Part shown: in pieces, positions 1 through 9,143 of the stretch | Position numbering within the stretch: position 1 is the stretch's first letter | How the letters are laid out: each line of letters opens with the position of its first letter | NCBI GenBank assembly: GCA_016703645.1 | Contig: JADJBR010000009.1 | Coordinates: 611,935-675,934 of the forward strand | Origin: Zoogloea sp. | Lineage (GTDB): Bacteria > Pseudomonadota > Gammaproteobacteria > Burkholderiales > Rhodocyclaceae | Length of the DNA stretch: 64,000 nucleotides | Direction of reading: 5' to 3' | Position numbers and translations under genes: made by a program | The notes under the pieces: generated by a model | Told to the model about the DNA's origin: nothing | The model's database searches: none | Seen by the model: only the letters and a program-made list of their open reading frames with translations

Positions 1-107
1 GCCAGCAGGGCTTCCGGGGTGGCGCCGACGACCACCCAGTCGCGGTCCTTCACAGGCAGGCCGAGGAGTTCGTCGCGAATGGCGCCACCGACGCAGTAAG
101 TCTTCAT
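1..107 (-). CDS. cca: CCA-adding tRNA nucleotidyltransferase, N-terminal fragment
   Basis: Only the first 35 or so codons are inside the window; the gene runs off the left edge. The translation starts [16 protein letters not shown] and continues [13 protein letters not shown], the nucleotidyltransferase fold opening (YxVGGaVRD..L) of the bacterial CCA enzyme that builds or repairs the tRNA 3' CCA end. The ATG (107-105) overlaps the stop of the upstream NDUFA9-like gene as ATGA, so the two are probably translationally coupled. Poly(A) polymerase shares this fold, but the KDRDWVVVG segment fits Cca better. Confidence 0.88.
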   Translation of the reverse strand, partial: MKTYCVGGAIRDELLGLPVKDRDWVVVGATPEALL

Positions 108-1060
108 GGGCGATGGAGCTGAAAGGCGGTGTATCGACAACGCTTGTTGGCCTTGCCGAGATACATGGGTGCGATCACTTCCAGGGGGGTCGGCACTCGC
201 GCCCAGGGCTGGGCAGGGCCGGCGCTGACGTTTGGCGCACGCATGGAGCGCACATTGTCGCGGCTCATCAACGGCCCCGGAAGCATCTCCAGAAGACCCG
301 CCTGGAGCATGGCCAAACCTTCAGGCAGGGGGATGACGGGACGGGGACAGCCGATCAGCTCGCCCACATACTCGACCAGATCCTGCAGGGAATACTGGGT
401 GGGGCCGGCCATGTCGAAGGTCTGACCGGGCGCGTCGCTGCGCTGCAGGGCTTCAACAACCACGTCGGCCACATCCTCCACGTAGACCGGTTGAAAACGG
501 GCGCCCGCGCCGCCCAGCGGCAGCACCGGGAAGCGCCGGAGCAGACCGGCGAAAAGATTGAGGAAGCTGTCGCCGGGCCCGAAGATCACGGACGGGCGCA
601 GGATGGTCCATGCCACATCCGGTGCGGCCGCACGAATCTCCGCCTCGCCCGCGGCCTTGGAGCGCTGGTACTCGGACGGGCCATCCGCACTGGCGCCCAG
701 CGCGCTGACATGCACGATGCGCTGCACGCCGGCCTGGCGGGCTGCCGCGACCAGGCGTTTGGGAAGATCCACATGGGCGCGGGCAAAGTCCGGACCATAG
801 GGTGAGCCGGGCCGCGAATGGAGTACGCCGACCAGACTCACCACGGCGTCAACGCCCGTCATCAGACCCGCCAGTGTGGGCGGATCGAAGATGTCAGCCT
901 CGACCACCTCCGCGGTGGGCAGGAGCAGCAAATGCCGGGCACGCTCGCGACGACGAGTGGGGACGACGATGCGGATGCCGGTGGCCGTGAGGCGCTCGGC
1001 GATGGCAGAGCCGACGAAACCGCTGCCTCCGATGACGAGTACGTTGCGAATGGGGGTCAT
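104..1060 (-). CDS. NDUFA9-like NAD(P)-binding epimerase-family protein
   Basis: 318 residues of an atypical short-chain dehydrogenase/NAD-dependent epimerase. The Rossmann glycine motif [13 protein letters not shown] is at residues 6-18, and [20 protein letters not shown] carries the Y-x-x-x-K pair. The family groups with complex I NDUFA9-like proteins, which bind NAD(P)H and have a poorly defined role in bacteria. I start at ATG 1060, preceded by GGAGACAG; a longer frame to 1111 adds residues unlike the family. It lies 72 bp after slt and overlaps cca by 4 bp, suggesting an slt-NDUFA9-cca transcription unit. Confidence 0.85.
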   Translation of the reverse strand: MTPIRNVLVIGGSGFVGSAIAERLTATGIRIVVPTRRRERARHLLLLPTAEVVEADIFDPPTLAGLMTGVDAVVSLVGVLHSRPGSPYGPDFARAHVDLPKRLVAAARQAGVQRIVHVSALGASADGPSEYQRSKAAGEAEIRAAAPDVAWTILRPSVIFGPGDSFLNLFAGLLRRFPVLPLGGAGARFQPVYVEDVADVVVEALQRSDAPGQTFDMAGPTQYSLQDLVEYVGELIGCPRPVIPLPEGLAMLQAGLLEMLPGPLMSRDNVRSMRAPNVSAGPAQPWARVPTPLEVIAPMYLGKANKRCRYTAFQLHRP

Positions 1061-1132
1061 GACTGTCTCCAGGGTTGCTCCACATTGACAGATCGGAACC
1101 GGAGCAAACAATTCCCCGACGGGTGGATCTTA

Positions 1133-3100
1133 TTATTCGAGCCCCGCCCCCGGCGCCGGGCTGCCCATGTCACCGCCAGCCGCCCCGTTGCTGGCGGCGA
1201 TCGTGCCAAGCCGGCTTTTCAGGGAGGGGGAGCGGCCTTCCAGAAGGGTGCTGTACACCACGGCGTTGGCCATCACCTTCTTCACGTAGTCACGGGTTTC
1301 GCCGAAGGGAATGGTCTCGGCGTAGATGGCGCCCTCCAGGGGCTTCACGTCCTTCCAGCGCTTGGCGCGACCGGGGCCGGCGTTATAGGCGGCGGAGGCC
1401 AGCACCGGGTGGTTGTCGAGACCTTCGAGGACCATCCGCATGTAGGTGGTGCCGAACATCACATTGGTGTCGGGGTCCCGCAGCCAGCCGACGTTGTAAC
1501 CCTTCATGCCGAGCTTGCCGGCAATCCACTGGCCCGTGGTCGGCATGATCTGCATCAGGCCCTGGGCACCGACACCCGAGCGGGCCGAGGTGACAAAACG
1601 GCTCTCCTGACGCATCAGGCCGTAAACCCAGGCGGGATCCAGGTCGCGGCTACGGGCATTGGGCTCGATGCGCTCCCGGTAGGGGGCGAGATAGCGCAGG
1701 CTGTAATCGTGCTCGTTGCGGGTACGGTCGGCAGCATTGATGGCCCGGTCGTAGATGCCGAGTTGCTGGGCGAACTGGGCTGCAGCCAGAAGGAAGCGAT
1801 CATCCCGGTTGCGCAGGGTCCAGTTCCACTCCCGCGTGCCTTCAGTACGCATGTCGAGACGAAAGAGCGCCATGGCCCGCTGCACGCCCGGGGTCTGACG
1901 CACCCGTTCGGCCTCTTCCTCGCTGATGCTGCGGGCCTTGTCGGGCAGTCGGAAACTGCGTCCCAGCTCTTCATCCGCGAGAATGCTGTAGAAGGTGGGG
2001 TGGCCAGCCAGACGCTCGAAGGCCTGGCGGGCCGCCTCCTTGTTGCCCAGTGCCTGCTGGGCGCGACCCAGCCAGTAGGTCCAGTCCGGCAGATCGCGCA
2101 GGGTCGCGGGCATGGCCTCGACGGCCAGCTTCACCGCGCGCCAGTCACCGGCGCGCAGCGCGGCGCGCACACGCCAGGCGGCCTGCTCATCAGACATGGG
2201 GGTCTCGCCGGCAGCCTTGAACCAGGCGTGGGCCTCGGGAAGCAGCTTGGTGGCCCCCTGCCAGGCGATCTGGCCGAGGGCATAGGCGCGCTCCGCGGCG
2301 GAAAAACGCTCGTCGATCCGGGCATAGCGCATATAGGCCCCCATCGGATCATCCCGCGACAGTCGCGCCAGCGCGATGAGAGCCAGTTCCCGCCCCTGAC
2401 GGCTGGCGGCGAAATTGACGGGCTGACGATCAAGCCAGGTGGACGGGTTGGTGCTGGCCTTTTCCAGGTCCGACGGGCCCAGGGCCTGTTCTGCCGGCAA
2501 CCAGCTAGCCACGGCGCGGGCCCCGCTGAGACGCTTGACCTCCATCAGGCGCCGGATACGCATCCACATGTCGTCGGGCGTCACCAGTGCCTCGCGGGCC
2601 AGCGCCTGGAGCAGCGGAACACAACTCTCCGGCGTATCCACCAGCGTGAACCACAGTGGCCGCAGCTCAACGAGCACGGCTGGATCGGCGTTCTGCAGCC
2701 GGGCCTGGAGGTGATAACAGCGCAGTTCCTGGTCCGCTTGCTCCTGGTAGGGAAACTCCGCCATGAAACTGCCCCACTCACCCCGCTTGCCCAAGCTGCG
2801 CAGCCATTCGCCACGCAGTTTTTCGGCCAGCCAGCTACCCGCATTGCGTTCGAGAAAGTCGTGGATTCGGGCCGGGTCGAAATCGACCGATGGGCGGACG
2901 ATCTGGTTGGACAGGGCCCAGTACTCCGGATACGGATCGAGCACATGGCCGGTGGCAGGCGCGTTGAGGGCCAGCCGGTTGCGATCTCCGCTGCGCGCAG
3001 CATCCCGGGCAAGCAGGATGCGCTCGTCACCGGGATCGCCGCCGGCCGGCATGGCCATCCACAAAAATGCCGCCAGAGCGGCCCACGCGCTATTCTTCAT
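1133..3100 (-). CDS. slt: Soluble lytic murein transglycosylase
   Basis: 655 residues. It cleaves the MurNAc-GlcNAc bond of peptidoglycan in the periplasm, forming 1,6-anhydro ends. An N-terminal signal peptide (MKNSAWAALAAFLWMAMPAGG) precedes a long alpha-helical superhelix region. The C-terminal SLT domain carries the catalytic glutamate in RQESRF, then GAQGLMQIMP and AYNAGPGRAKRW. Length and order match Slt70. The ATG at 3100 is chosen because the signal peptide begins there; the open frame continues upstream without family resemblance. It is divergent from the cyclo-ligase gene with only 40 bp between starts, so the two promoters must overlap. Confidence 0.93.
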   Translation of the reverse strand: MKNSAWAALAAFLWMAMPAGGDPGDERILLARDAARSGDRNRLALNAPATGHVLDPYPEYWALSNQIVRPSVDFDPARIHDFLERNAGSWLAEKLRGEWLRSLGKRGEWGSFMAEFPYQEQADQELRCYHLQARLQNADPAVLVELRPLWFTLVDTPESCVPLLQALAREALVTPDDMWMRIRRLMEVKRLSGARAVASWLPAEQALGPSDLEKASTNPSTWLDRQPVNFAASRQGRELALIALARLSRDDPMGAYMRYARIDERFSAAERAYALGQIAWQGATKLLPEAHAWFKAAGETPMSDEQAAWRVRAALRAGDWRAVKLAVEAMPATLRDLPDWTYWLGRAQQALGNKEAARQAFERLAGHPTFYSILADEELGRSFRLPDKARSISEEEAERVRQTPGVQRAMALFRLDMRTEGTREWNWTLRNRDDRFLLAAAQFAQQLGIYDRAINAADRTRNEHDYSLRYLAPYRERIEPNARSRDLDPAWVYGLMRQESRFVTSARSGVGAQGLMQIMPTTGQWIAGKLGMKGYNVGWLRDPDTNVMFGTTYMRMVLEGLDNHPVLASAAYNAGPGRAKRWKDVKPLEGAIYAETIPFGETRDYVKKVMANAVVYSTLLEGRSPSLKSRLGTIAASNGAAGGDMGSPAPGAGLE

Positions 3101-3140
3101 CGACTCTTGTCCCGCCAAAATGCCGTCGGAGAATAGCACA

Positions 3141-3767
3141 GTGAACCCCCCTGACTCCCCCGCCGGGAGCGATATTGCTGCACTGCGAAAAACCTTGCGC
3201 AAACAGGCCATCGCGGCCCGCGAGGCGCTGCCCGCCGACACCCGGGCCGCGCTCTCTGCACGCATCGAAGCGCATCTCGAAATCCTGCTGAAAACCCTGG
3301 CCCCACGGACGCTGGCCTTTTGCTGGCCATGGCGCGGGGAGGTCGATCTGGTGGCCTGGGTTGGCCGCTGGCTGGCCGCCGATCCCGGGCGGCGGGCGGC
3401 CTTGCCCGAAGTGACGGAGCCGGCCCAGCCGATGGGTTTCCGGCGCTGGCAACCGGGGGACGCCATGGCGGTCGATCATCACGGCATTCCCGTGCCGGTG
3501 GACGGAGCCCGGGTCACGCCGGATGCGATCCTGATTCCCCTCAATGCCTTCGACGCTGCGGGCTACCGGCTGGGCTACGGGGGCGGCTACTTTGACCGTA
3601 CCCTGGCCGCCCTCGCCCCGCCCCCCCCGTGCATCGGTGTGGCCTTCGAACTGGCCCGGACCGACTCAACCCATCCCCAGCCCCACGACCGGCCCATGGA
3701 CTGGATCGTTACCGAAGCCGGCGCATATCCGGCCGGCGCACGTGGCGAGCTCAGAGGGTGTGAATAA
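3141..3767 (+). CDS. 5-formyltetrahydrofolate cyclo-ligase
   Basis: 208 residues. It converts 5-formyl-THF to 5,10-methenyl-THF with ATP in one-carbon metabolism. Seen: LRKTLRKQAIAAREAL near the N-terminus, a CWPWRGEVD segment, and the C-terminal signature GYRLGYGGGYFDRTLA with the nucleotide/metal-binding glycines. I prefer GTG 3141 because GGAGAA sits 8 bp upstream; an in-frame ATG at 3120 has no such site. The last four codons (RGCE) and the TAA lie inside the 123-bp inverted-repeat element at 3753, so the C-terminus was probably rewritten by that insertion. Convergent with oxyR. Confidence 0.9.
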   Translation: MNPPDSPAGSDIAALRKTLRKQAIAAREALPADTRAALSARIEAHLEILLKTLAPRTLAFCWPWRGEVDLVAWVGRWLAADPGRRAALPEVTEPAQPMGFRRWQPGDAMAVDHHGIPVPVDGARVTPDAILIPLNAFDAAGYRLGYGGGYFDRTLAALAPPPPCIGVAFELARTDSTHPQPHDRPMDWIVTEAGAYPAGARGELRGCE

Positions 3768-3875
3768 ATCTGCTGCGCGACCCGATTTCGCCCCTGCGAT
3801 GCTCACCGCACCCTTGTACGGCTGCGCTTCTCGGGGCGAACTCGAACCGCTCGCTACGATTTCTTCACTCCCTCT
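3753..3875. mobile_element. 123-bp MITE-like element, copy 1
   Basis: A compact non-coding element bounded by imperfect 18-bp terminal inverted repeats: left AGAGGGTGTGAATAAATC, right end reverse complement AGAGGGAGTGAAGAAATC (16/18 match). It recurs at 44569-44691 with the same length and about five mismatches, in the same orientation. It sits exactly between two convergent genes. The cyclo-ligase TAA (3765-3767) is inside the left repeat, and the last base of the oxyR TGA is the right terminal base. No transposase is encoded, so it would need one in trans. No target duplication is obvious. A bidirectional terminator role is possible. Confidence 0.75.
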
Positions 3876-4792
3876 CAACGGGTGACCGGCCGCACCCCTT
3901 GCAGGGGGCTGCCGAGAATGGCCGCCCGGATGACATCAATGGCCCCACTGCGGGGATAGGTGACCCGCCAGGCCAGGGCAATACGCCGGAACGGCTCGGG
4001 CGCCTCGAAGGGGCGCACGGTAAGGAGCGGATTGCCCTCGGGCAGAGGGTCGGCGGCCGAGCTGGGCAACACCGTGATGCCGGCCCCGGTGGCCACCATA
4101 TGGCGGATGGTCTCCAGGGAACTGCCCTCGAGGGTACGCTGCAGACCTTCTCCTCCACGGCACAGGGGGCAAACCTCCAGCACCTGATCACGGAAGCAGT
4201 TGCCGGCCCCGAGCAAGAGCAGTGGCGCCTCCGCCAGGCGTGCCGCCGGGATTGCCGCATCCGCTTCCCAGGCATGGCCGGCGGGCATCAGAACCCGGAA
4301 GGGCTCGTCATACACCGCCTGGGTGACGATGCCGGGCTCTTCGAACGGCAGCGCCACCACGATCACGTCCAGGTCGCCGCGCTTGAGCGATTCGGCAAGC
4401 CGGGCCGTATAGTTTTCCTGGATCAGCAGGGGCATCGACGGCGCCGCCCCATGGACCCGCGGAATCAGATGGGGCAGCAGGTAGGGACCGATGGTGTAGA
4501 TCACGCCGAGCTTGAGCGGCCCCGACAGGGGATCGCGCCCGGCGGTGGCCAGTTCCTTGATCTGCCCGGCCTCCAGCAGCACCTTCTCGGCCTGGGCAAC
4601 GATGCGCGCACCGATATCGGTGATCTTCACGTCGGCGGCGCTGCGCTCGAAGAGCGTGACTGCCAGTTCATCCTCAAGCTTCTTGATGGCGACCGATAGC
4701 GTCGGCTGGCTGACATTGCAGCGTTCGGCCGCATGACCAAAATGACGCTCGCGGGCCAGTGCGACAAGATAGCGAAGATCGGTTAGCGTCAT
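3875..4792 (-). CDS. oxyR: OxyR-like LysR-family peroxide-sensing regulator
   Basis: 305 residues. The N-terminal winged helix (MTLTDLRYLVALARERHFG, then CNVSQPTLSVAIKKLE) is followed by a LysR effector domain. The segment GAGNCFRDQVLEVC places two cysteines nine positions apart, matching the redox pair Cys199/Cys208 of E. coli OxyR that forms a disulfide on H2O2 exposure. This supports OxyR over a generic LysR regulator. Its target genes are not visible beside it; the upstream gap (4793-4979) is shared with the divergent Do-type protease. The stop codon abuts the MITE-like element. Confidence 0.87.
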   Translation of the reverse strand: MTLTDLRYLVALARERHFGHAAERCNVSQPTLSVAIKKLEDELAVTLFERSAADVKITDIGARIVAQAEKVLLEAGQIKELATAGRDPLSGPLKLGVIYTIGPYLLPHLIPRVHGAAPSMPLLIQENYTARLAESLKRGDLDVIVVALPFEEPGIVTQAVYDEPFRVLMPAGHAWEADAAIPAARLAEAPLLLLGAGNCFRDQVLEVCPLCRGGEGLQRTLEGSSLETIRHMVATGAGITVLPSSAADPLPEGNPLLTVRPFEAPEPFRRIALAWRVTYPRSGAIDVIRAAILGSPLQGVRPVTR

Positions 4793-4979
4793 CGGATCAC
4801 CTCGGTTGGCAATAGTGATTAACTATACAACGTCGCCGTCAAAAGGGGCGGGGCTGCGAGAAATCAACTCCCGGACTTGCTTTGTGAAAAATCGCCCCCA
4901 TTTTTGTAAGCACTTGTTCAAACACGGAACATGACGCCCCCATGCGCGTCAGTTTTCAGGCCTTCAACTGGAGCAATAG

Positions 4980-6491
4980 ATGAAACCTGTCCTGGTTCGA
5001 TCCACCCTCGCATTCTCGGCCCTCGTCCTCGCCCTGTCCGGCTGCCTTCAGGACGGTGGTGCCATATCGCCATCCCACGCGGCCAACGGTAGCGCGGCCG
5101 GGACTGCCCCCACTACCGCCCAAGTTCCACCGCCCGCCGCCAACCGCTACGGACTGCCCGATTTCTCGGGGCTGGTCGAGCAGGTCGGCCCTGCCGTGGT
5201 GAACATCAGCGTGACCCAGAAGATGGCCAGGGGTGGCGCCACGGCGGGGGAAGATCCCTTCGCCGGTGATCCCTTCTACGATTTCCTGCGCCGCTTCGGT
5301 GTTCCCGTGCCCGGCATGCCCGGCAATGGCGGGGGCGGCAACCGCAGCCCGGAACAGATCCAGCAGGGAGTGGGCTCGGGCTTCATCGTCAGCGCCGACG
5401 GCTACGTGCTGACCAACGCCCACGTGGTCGATAGCGCCGGTGAAGTCACCGTGCGCCTCACCGACAAGCGGGAATTCAAGGCCAAGGTGGTCGGCACCGA
5501 CAAGCGCACCGACGTCGCCCTGCTCAAGATCGACGCCAGCGGCCTTCCCTTCGTCAGGGCCGGCGATGCCGAACGCAGCAAGGTCGGCGAATGGGTGGTG
5601 GCCATGGGGTCTCCCTTCGGTTTCGAGAACACCGTCACGGCGGGCATCATCAGCGCCAAGGCCCGACGCCTGCCGGACGAAAACTACGTACCCTTCATCC
5701 AGACCGACGTGGCCATCAACCCGGGCAACTCCGGCGGTCCCCTGTTCAATCTGGCCGGCGAAGTCATCGGCATCAACTCCCAGATCTACTCCCGCTCGGG
5801 TGGTTTCATGGGCATCTCCTTCGCCATTCCCATCGACGTGGCCCTGAAGGTGAAGGACCAGTTGCAGAAATACGGCAAGGTCTCGCGGGGCCGCCTGGGT
5901 GTCACCATCCAGGGGCTCGACCCCGATCTGGCCCAGAACTTCGGCCTCGACAAACCTGCCGGCGCCCTGGTTGCCAACGTCGAACCGGGCTCACCCGCCG
6001 AAAAGGGAGGCCTGCAAGCCGGCGACGTGGTTCTCGGCGTCAATGGCCAGAAGGTGGACAACTCCGCCGACCTGCCCCGCATCATTGGTGAGCAAAAGCC
6101 GGGTACCGTCGTCCGCCTGTCGGTCTGGCGTGATCGCAAGGCCCGCGACATCACCGTCACCCTGGGCGAGCAGGCCGGCGAAAAGACCCTGGCGGCCAGC
6201 CCTGATCACAAGAACGACGGGGCCGGCAACAAACTCGGCCTGGCCGGCCGCGCCCTTACCGGGCAGGAAGCCAGCCGCCTCGGCATTCCCGGAGGCATTG
6301 TCGTAGAAGGCGTGAGCGGCCCCGCCGCCAAGGCCGGACTGCAGAACGGCGACGTCATCCTGGGGATCAACAACCAGGGGATTACCAGCGTCGAGCAGTT
6401 CCGCAAGCTCCTTGATGCCGCCGGAAACCGTTTTGCCCTGCTGATCCAGCGGGGTGGAAGCCGGATCTTCCTGCCGATCCGCATCAACTGA
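4980..6491 (+). CDS. Do-family (DegP/MucD-type) periplasmic serine endoprotease, lipoprotein
   Basis: 503 residues. A lipobox LALSGC near residue 22 predicts a lipid-anchored envelope protease, unlike soluble DegP. The trypsin-like domain shows the catalytic triad in TNAHVVD (His), DVALLKID (Asp) and GNSGGPLFN (Ser). Two PDZ domains follow, beginning about GRLGVTIQ and in the last 100 residues (LGLAGRALTGQEAS). It degrades or refolds misfolded envelope proteins under stress. GGAG lies 8 bp upstream of the ATG. It is divergent from oxyR; a strong hairpin follows at 6507. Confidence 0.92.
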   Translation: MKPVLVRSTLAFSALVLALSGCLQDGGAISPSHAANGSAAGTAPTTAQVPPPAANRYGLPDFSGLVEQVGPAVVNISVTQKMARGGATAGEDPFAGDPFYDFLRRFGVPVPGMPGNGGGGNRSPEQIQQGVGSGFIVSADGYVLTNAHVVDSAGEVTVRLTDKREFKAKVVGTDKRTDVALLKIDASGLPFVRAGDAERSKVGEWVVAMGSPFGFENTVTAGIISAKARRLPDENYVPFIQTDVAINPGNSGGPLFNLAGEVIGINSQIYSRSGGFMGISFAIPIDVALKVKDQLQKYGKVSRGRLGVTIQGLDPDLAQNFGLDKPAGALVANVEPGSPAEKGGLQAGDVVLGVNGQKVDNSADLPRIIGEQKPGTVVRLSVWRDRKARDITVTLGEQAGEKTLAASPDHKNDGAGNKLGLAGRALTGQEASRLGIPGGIVVEGVSGPAAKAGLQNGDVILGINNQGITSVEQFRKLLDAAGNRFALLIQRGGSRIFLPIRIN

Positions 6492-6506
6492 GCGCGTGAA
6501 CCACCC

Positions 6507-6534
6507 GTGGCGTCCGCCCCCGGGCGGGCGCCAC
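6507..6534 (+). terminator. GC-rich hairpin after the Do-type protease
   Basis: GTGGCG-t-CCGCCC-cc-GGGCGG-g-CGCCAC forms a 12-bp stem with a two-base loop, starting 16 bp after the protease stop. There is no T-run behind it, so termination strength is uncertain. Confidence 0.55.
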
Positions 6535-6600
6535 CCCGGAAGTGCGGCATTTCACAAGAAGCAGGAAACGAATTGCACAGGCGAATCGGAACGCCGGTTT

Positions 6601-6606
6601 TATAAT
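6601..6606 (+). promoter_or_regulatory. Perfect TATAAT -10 hexamer upstream of the TonB receptor
   Basis: TATAAT lies 66 bp before the receptor start. No good -35 box sits at 16-18 bp (TTGCAC is 22 bp away), so this is a weak or activator-dependent promoter candidate. Confidence 0.35.
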
Positions 6607-6671
6607 CGCGGGGTCTGGCGGTATTGCACGCAGGGACATGCTCAGACTCCAACATAACAACAGATCGTCCG

Positions 6672-8717
6672 ATGCCCTCGCTGCTTTCCAGGCGGTCCTT
6701 GCTCACCGCCCTTGCGGGTCTTGCATGCACGCATTCCCTGTTCGCCGCATCCGCTCCGGCGGAATACGGCGAGGAAACGCCCTTTTTCGAGGATCTTCCA
6801 ACGGTCCTGTCGGCCTCCCGACTTCCCCAGGTTCTGAATGAAGCCCCCGGTGCCGTCACCCTCCTTGACCGGCATTTCATCAAGGCCACCGGCTACCGTG
6901 ATATCGCACGACTGCTCCGCCTGGTGCCCGGCATGCAGATCGGCCAGGAGCGCGGGCACGCCCAATGGGTCACCTATCACGGCCTGGGAAGCGACTTTCC
7001 CACCGAAATCCAGGTGCTGGTGGACGGGCGCTCGGTCTACGCGCCCAGCGCCTTTGGTGGTGTCGACTGGTCATCCCTGCCCCTGACCATCGACGAGATC
7101 GAACGCATCGAGGTGGTGCGCGGCACCAACTCCAATGCCTTTGGTGCCAACGCCTTCCTGGGGGTGATCAACATCATCACCCAGCACAGCCATCAACAGC
7201 GCGGGGGCTCCGGCCACGTGAACGTCGGCAACCATGGCATCTCCGATCTGCGGGCCAGCTGGAACGGCGGTGCCGACAACACCGGGGTACGCCTGTCGGC
7301 CGCCCAGACCCAGGACAAGGGCTTCAGCCGCCTGAATGACGCCCGGGTCAGCCAGACCCTCAGCCTGCGCAGCGACCACCGCCTCAACGCCCGGGACGAA
7401 CTGACCCTGCGCGCCGGCTACAACCGCCTTGAACGCGGCATGGGCTATCCCGATTCGATCTACAACAACAACGGGGAGCGCACGGCCCGTGCCGAAACCA
7501 ATACCCTTCACCTGACCTGGCGCCGCACCTACAGCCACGACGAGGAATGGCTGCTCAGCCTCTACCGCAATCACGAATCCAACGCGGAAAGCTGGGTCGC
7601 CAGCTCACCCTCCTTCCCTGCCGTCCCCCTGAACCGCAACCGCAGCAGCAACCGCACCAACCTGGAAATACAGCACCGCTTCGCCCTCGCGCCACAGGCT
7701 CGGCTGGTTTGGGGTCTGGAGGGCCGCCGTGACGATTCCGAAGCCCCCTTTCTGTTTGCCGGGGGCCGCCCACCCAGCGTGAGCATGTATCGGGCCTTTT
7801 CTAACCTCGACTGGCACCTCACACCGACGTGGCAGCTGAACCTCGGCGGCCTGCTCGAAAAGAATGGCGACGTCGCCGCCCAATTCATTCCGCGCACCTT
7901 CATCAACTGGCAGGCCAGCCCCACTGACACCTTCAGGGCGGGCTATGCCAAGGCCTGGCAACAACGCAATGTGTTCGACATCCACGGGGATGTGCGGGCC
8001 CATACCGCCAACAGCGACCCGCGAACCAGCGTTCCGGTTGCCTGGCCCTATGTACCCAACCCGGATCTGAGGACGCCCTCGGTGGATACGGTGGAAGTGG
8101 GCTACCTGGGGCGCTTCCGCGCCATGGATGCCACGCTCGATCTCCGGCTGTTCAACGAAAGGGTCACCAACTTCGTTATTCGCCGCAACATTCCGCCCGC
8201 CTTCGCCCCCCTTGTCCTGAGCGCGCTACCCTCATCCCAGTTCATCAACCTGGACTCGGCAGTGACCCTGCGCGGCCTGGAATACCAGTTCCGCGGCAAG
8301 CCTCGGGCGGGTACCGAGATCCTCTTCAACCACACCCTGATCGAACGCCGCACCGACGAACCCGAGGTGGCCAAGCGCACCGCACCCTACGTCGCCAGCC
8401 TGAGCTGGCTGCAGGACTACGGCACGGGCTGGACGAGCACAACCAGCATCCTGCGCATGGGCTCCCTGGCAGGTGGCTACGGCTATGTGCCCGGCTGCGA
8501 CTACACCTCCCGGGCCTACACCAGCCTGGACCTGCGCATTGCCCGTGCCTTCCAGCTGGACGGCCGCAGGGCGGAAATCGCCCTCAACGGCATCAACCTG
8601 GGCGAACGCCACCAGGAGATCGCCGACCGCTCACAGCAATGCCTGCCGGGTTACCTGAACAAGCCGGTGAACCCGGCCTCGAGCATGGTCTGGCTGTCCC
8701 TGGGCATTGCGCTCTGA
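6672..8717 (+). CDS. TonB-dependent outer-membrane receptor (BtuB/vitamin type)
   Basis: 681 residues from ATG 6672, chosen because the Sec signal (MPSLLSRRSLLTALAGLAC, cleaved near FAAS) starts there; the open frame extends to 6624. The plug domain is clear: PGAVTLLDRHFI, RDIARLLRLVPGMQ, IQVLVDGRSVY and IERIEVVRGTNSNAFGANAF. A 22-strand barrel region follows and the protein ends in a hydrophobic WLSLGIAL. It imports a ligand across the outer membrane using TonB energy. The substrate is not readable; no cobalamin riboswitch is recognisable upstream and no transporter genes adjoin. TonB/ExbBD for it could come from the 39-41 kb operon. Confidence 0.82.
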   Translation: MPSLLSRRSLLTALAGLACTHSLFAASAPAEYGEETPFFEDLPTVLSASRLPQVLNEAPGAVTLLDRHFIKATGYRDIARLLRLVPGMQIGQERGHAQWVTYHGLGSDFPTEIQVLVDGRSVYAPSAFGGVDWSSLPLTIDEIERIEVVRGTNSNAFGANAFLGVINIITQHSHQQRGGSGHVNVGNHGISDLRASWNGGADNTGVRLSAAQTQDKGFSRLNDARVSQTLSLRSDHRLNARDELTLRAGYNRLERGMGYPDSIYNNNGERTARAETNTLHLTWRRTYSHDEEWLLSLYRNHESNAESWVASSPSFPAVPLNRNRSSNRTNLEIQHRFALAPQARLVWGLEGRRDDSEAPFLFAGGRPPSVSMYRAFSNLDWHLTPTWQLNLGGLLEKNGDVAAQFIPRTFINWQASPTDTFRAGYAKAWQQRNVFDIHGDVRAHTANSDPRTSVPVAWPYVPNPDLRTPSVDTVEVGYLGRFRAMDATLDLRLFNERVTNFVIRRNIPPAFAPLVLSALPSSQFINLDSAVTLRGLEYQFRGKPRAGTEILFNHTLIERRTDEPEVAKRTAPYVASLSWLQDYGTGWTSTTSILRMGSLAGGYGYVPGCDYTSRAYTSLDLRIARAFQLDGRRAEIALNGINLGERHQEIADRSQQCLPGYLNKPVNPASSMVWLSLGIAL

Positions 8718-8751
8718 TCCAGTTCTCGAACCGCGAACCCGCCAGCCCTCC

Positions 8752-9087
8752 TCAGATGCTGTCCGAACCGATGGTTTTGCGGATGAACACTGCCCGCTGG
8801 ATCTCCGTGACCCATACCAACCCGTCGCCGGTCTGGCCGGTACTGGCCACCTGGACAATGTGATCAACCAGCACATCCGCCATCTCGTCGGGTGCGATGA
8901 TCTCGATCCGCACCTTGTCGGTGAAGTCAGTCAAGACCTCCTTGATGGAGTGGGGCGTGTGCCGTGCGGTGGCACCACAGCCGGCCACCTTGGTGATCGT
9001 CATGCCCGGGAAACCCGGGATGGCCCGCAACACCTCACGCAGGCGCGGCAGCTTCTGGGGGCGGATGACAGCTAATATTTCTTTCAT
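8752..9087 (-). CDS. PII-like protein linked to a metal efflux pump (PII-NG type)
   Basis: 111 residues starting MKEILAVIRPQKLPRLREVL, with the C-terminal B-loop-like TGQTGDGLVWVTEIQRAVFI of the PII fold. The T-loop lacks the tyrosine at the uridylylated position of GlnB, so classical nitrogen signalling is unlikely. Such proteins are known as a separate group encoded beside heavy-metal RND pumps, as here, 56 bp after the cusA-like gene and on the same strand. They probably bind nucleotide or metal and tune the pump; that is inference. ATG 9087 is chosen over an upstream extension because the PII fold begins there. Confidence 0.82.
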   Translation of the reverse strand: MKEILAVIRPQKLPRLREVLRAIPGFPGMTITKVAGCGATARHTPHSIKEVLTDFTDKVRIEIIAPDEMADVLVDHIVQVASTGQTGDGLVWVTEIQRAVFIRKTIGSDSI

Positions 9088-9143
9088 GGGCGCTCCTTCA
9101 TTCCGGGACGCGCTAGCCGCTCGGCGGCGCGTCCCTCCGGGGG

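Noticed and set aside
818-3136. A 772-codon plus-strand open frame opposite slt and the NDUFA9-like gene
   Set aside because: It is the antisense shadow of well-supported GC-rich genes, with His/Gln/Gly-rich low-complexity translation and no motif.
6492-6671. Cobalamin riboswitch before the TonB receptor
   Set aside because: No B12-box (GCCACTG) or related conserved loops; only a protease terminator hairpin and a -10 box.
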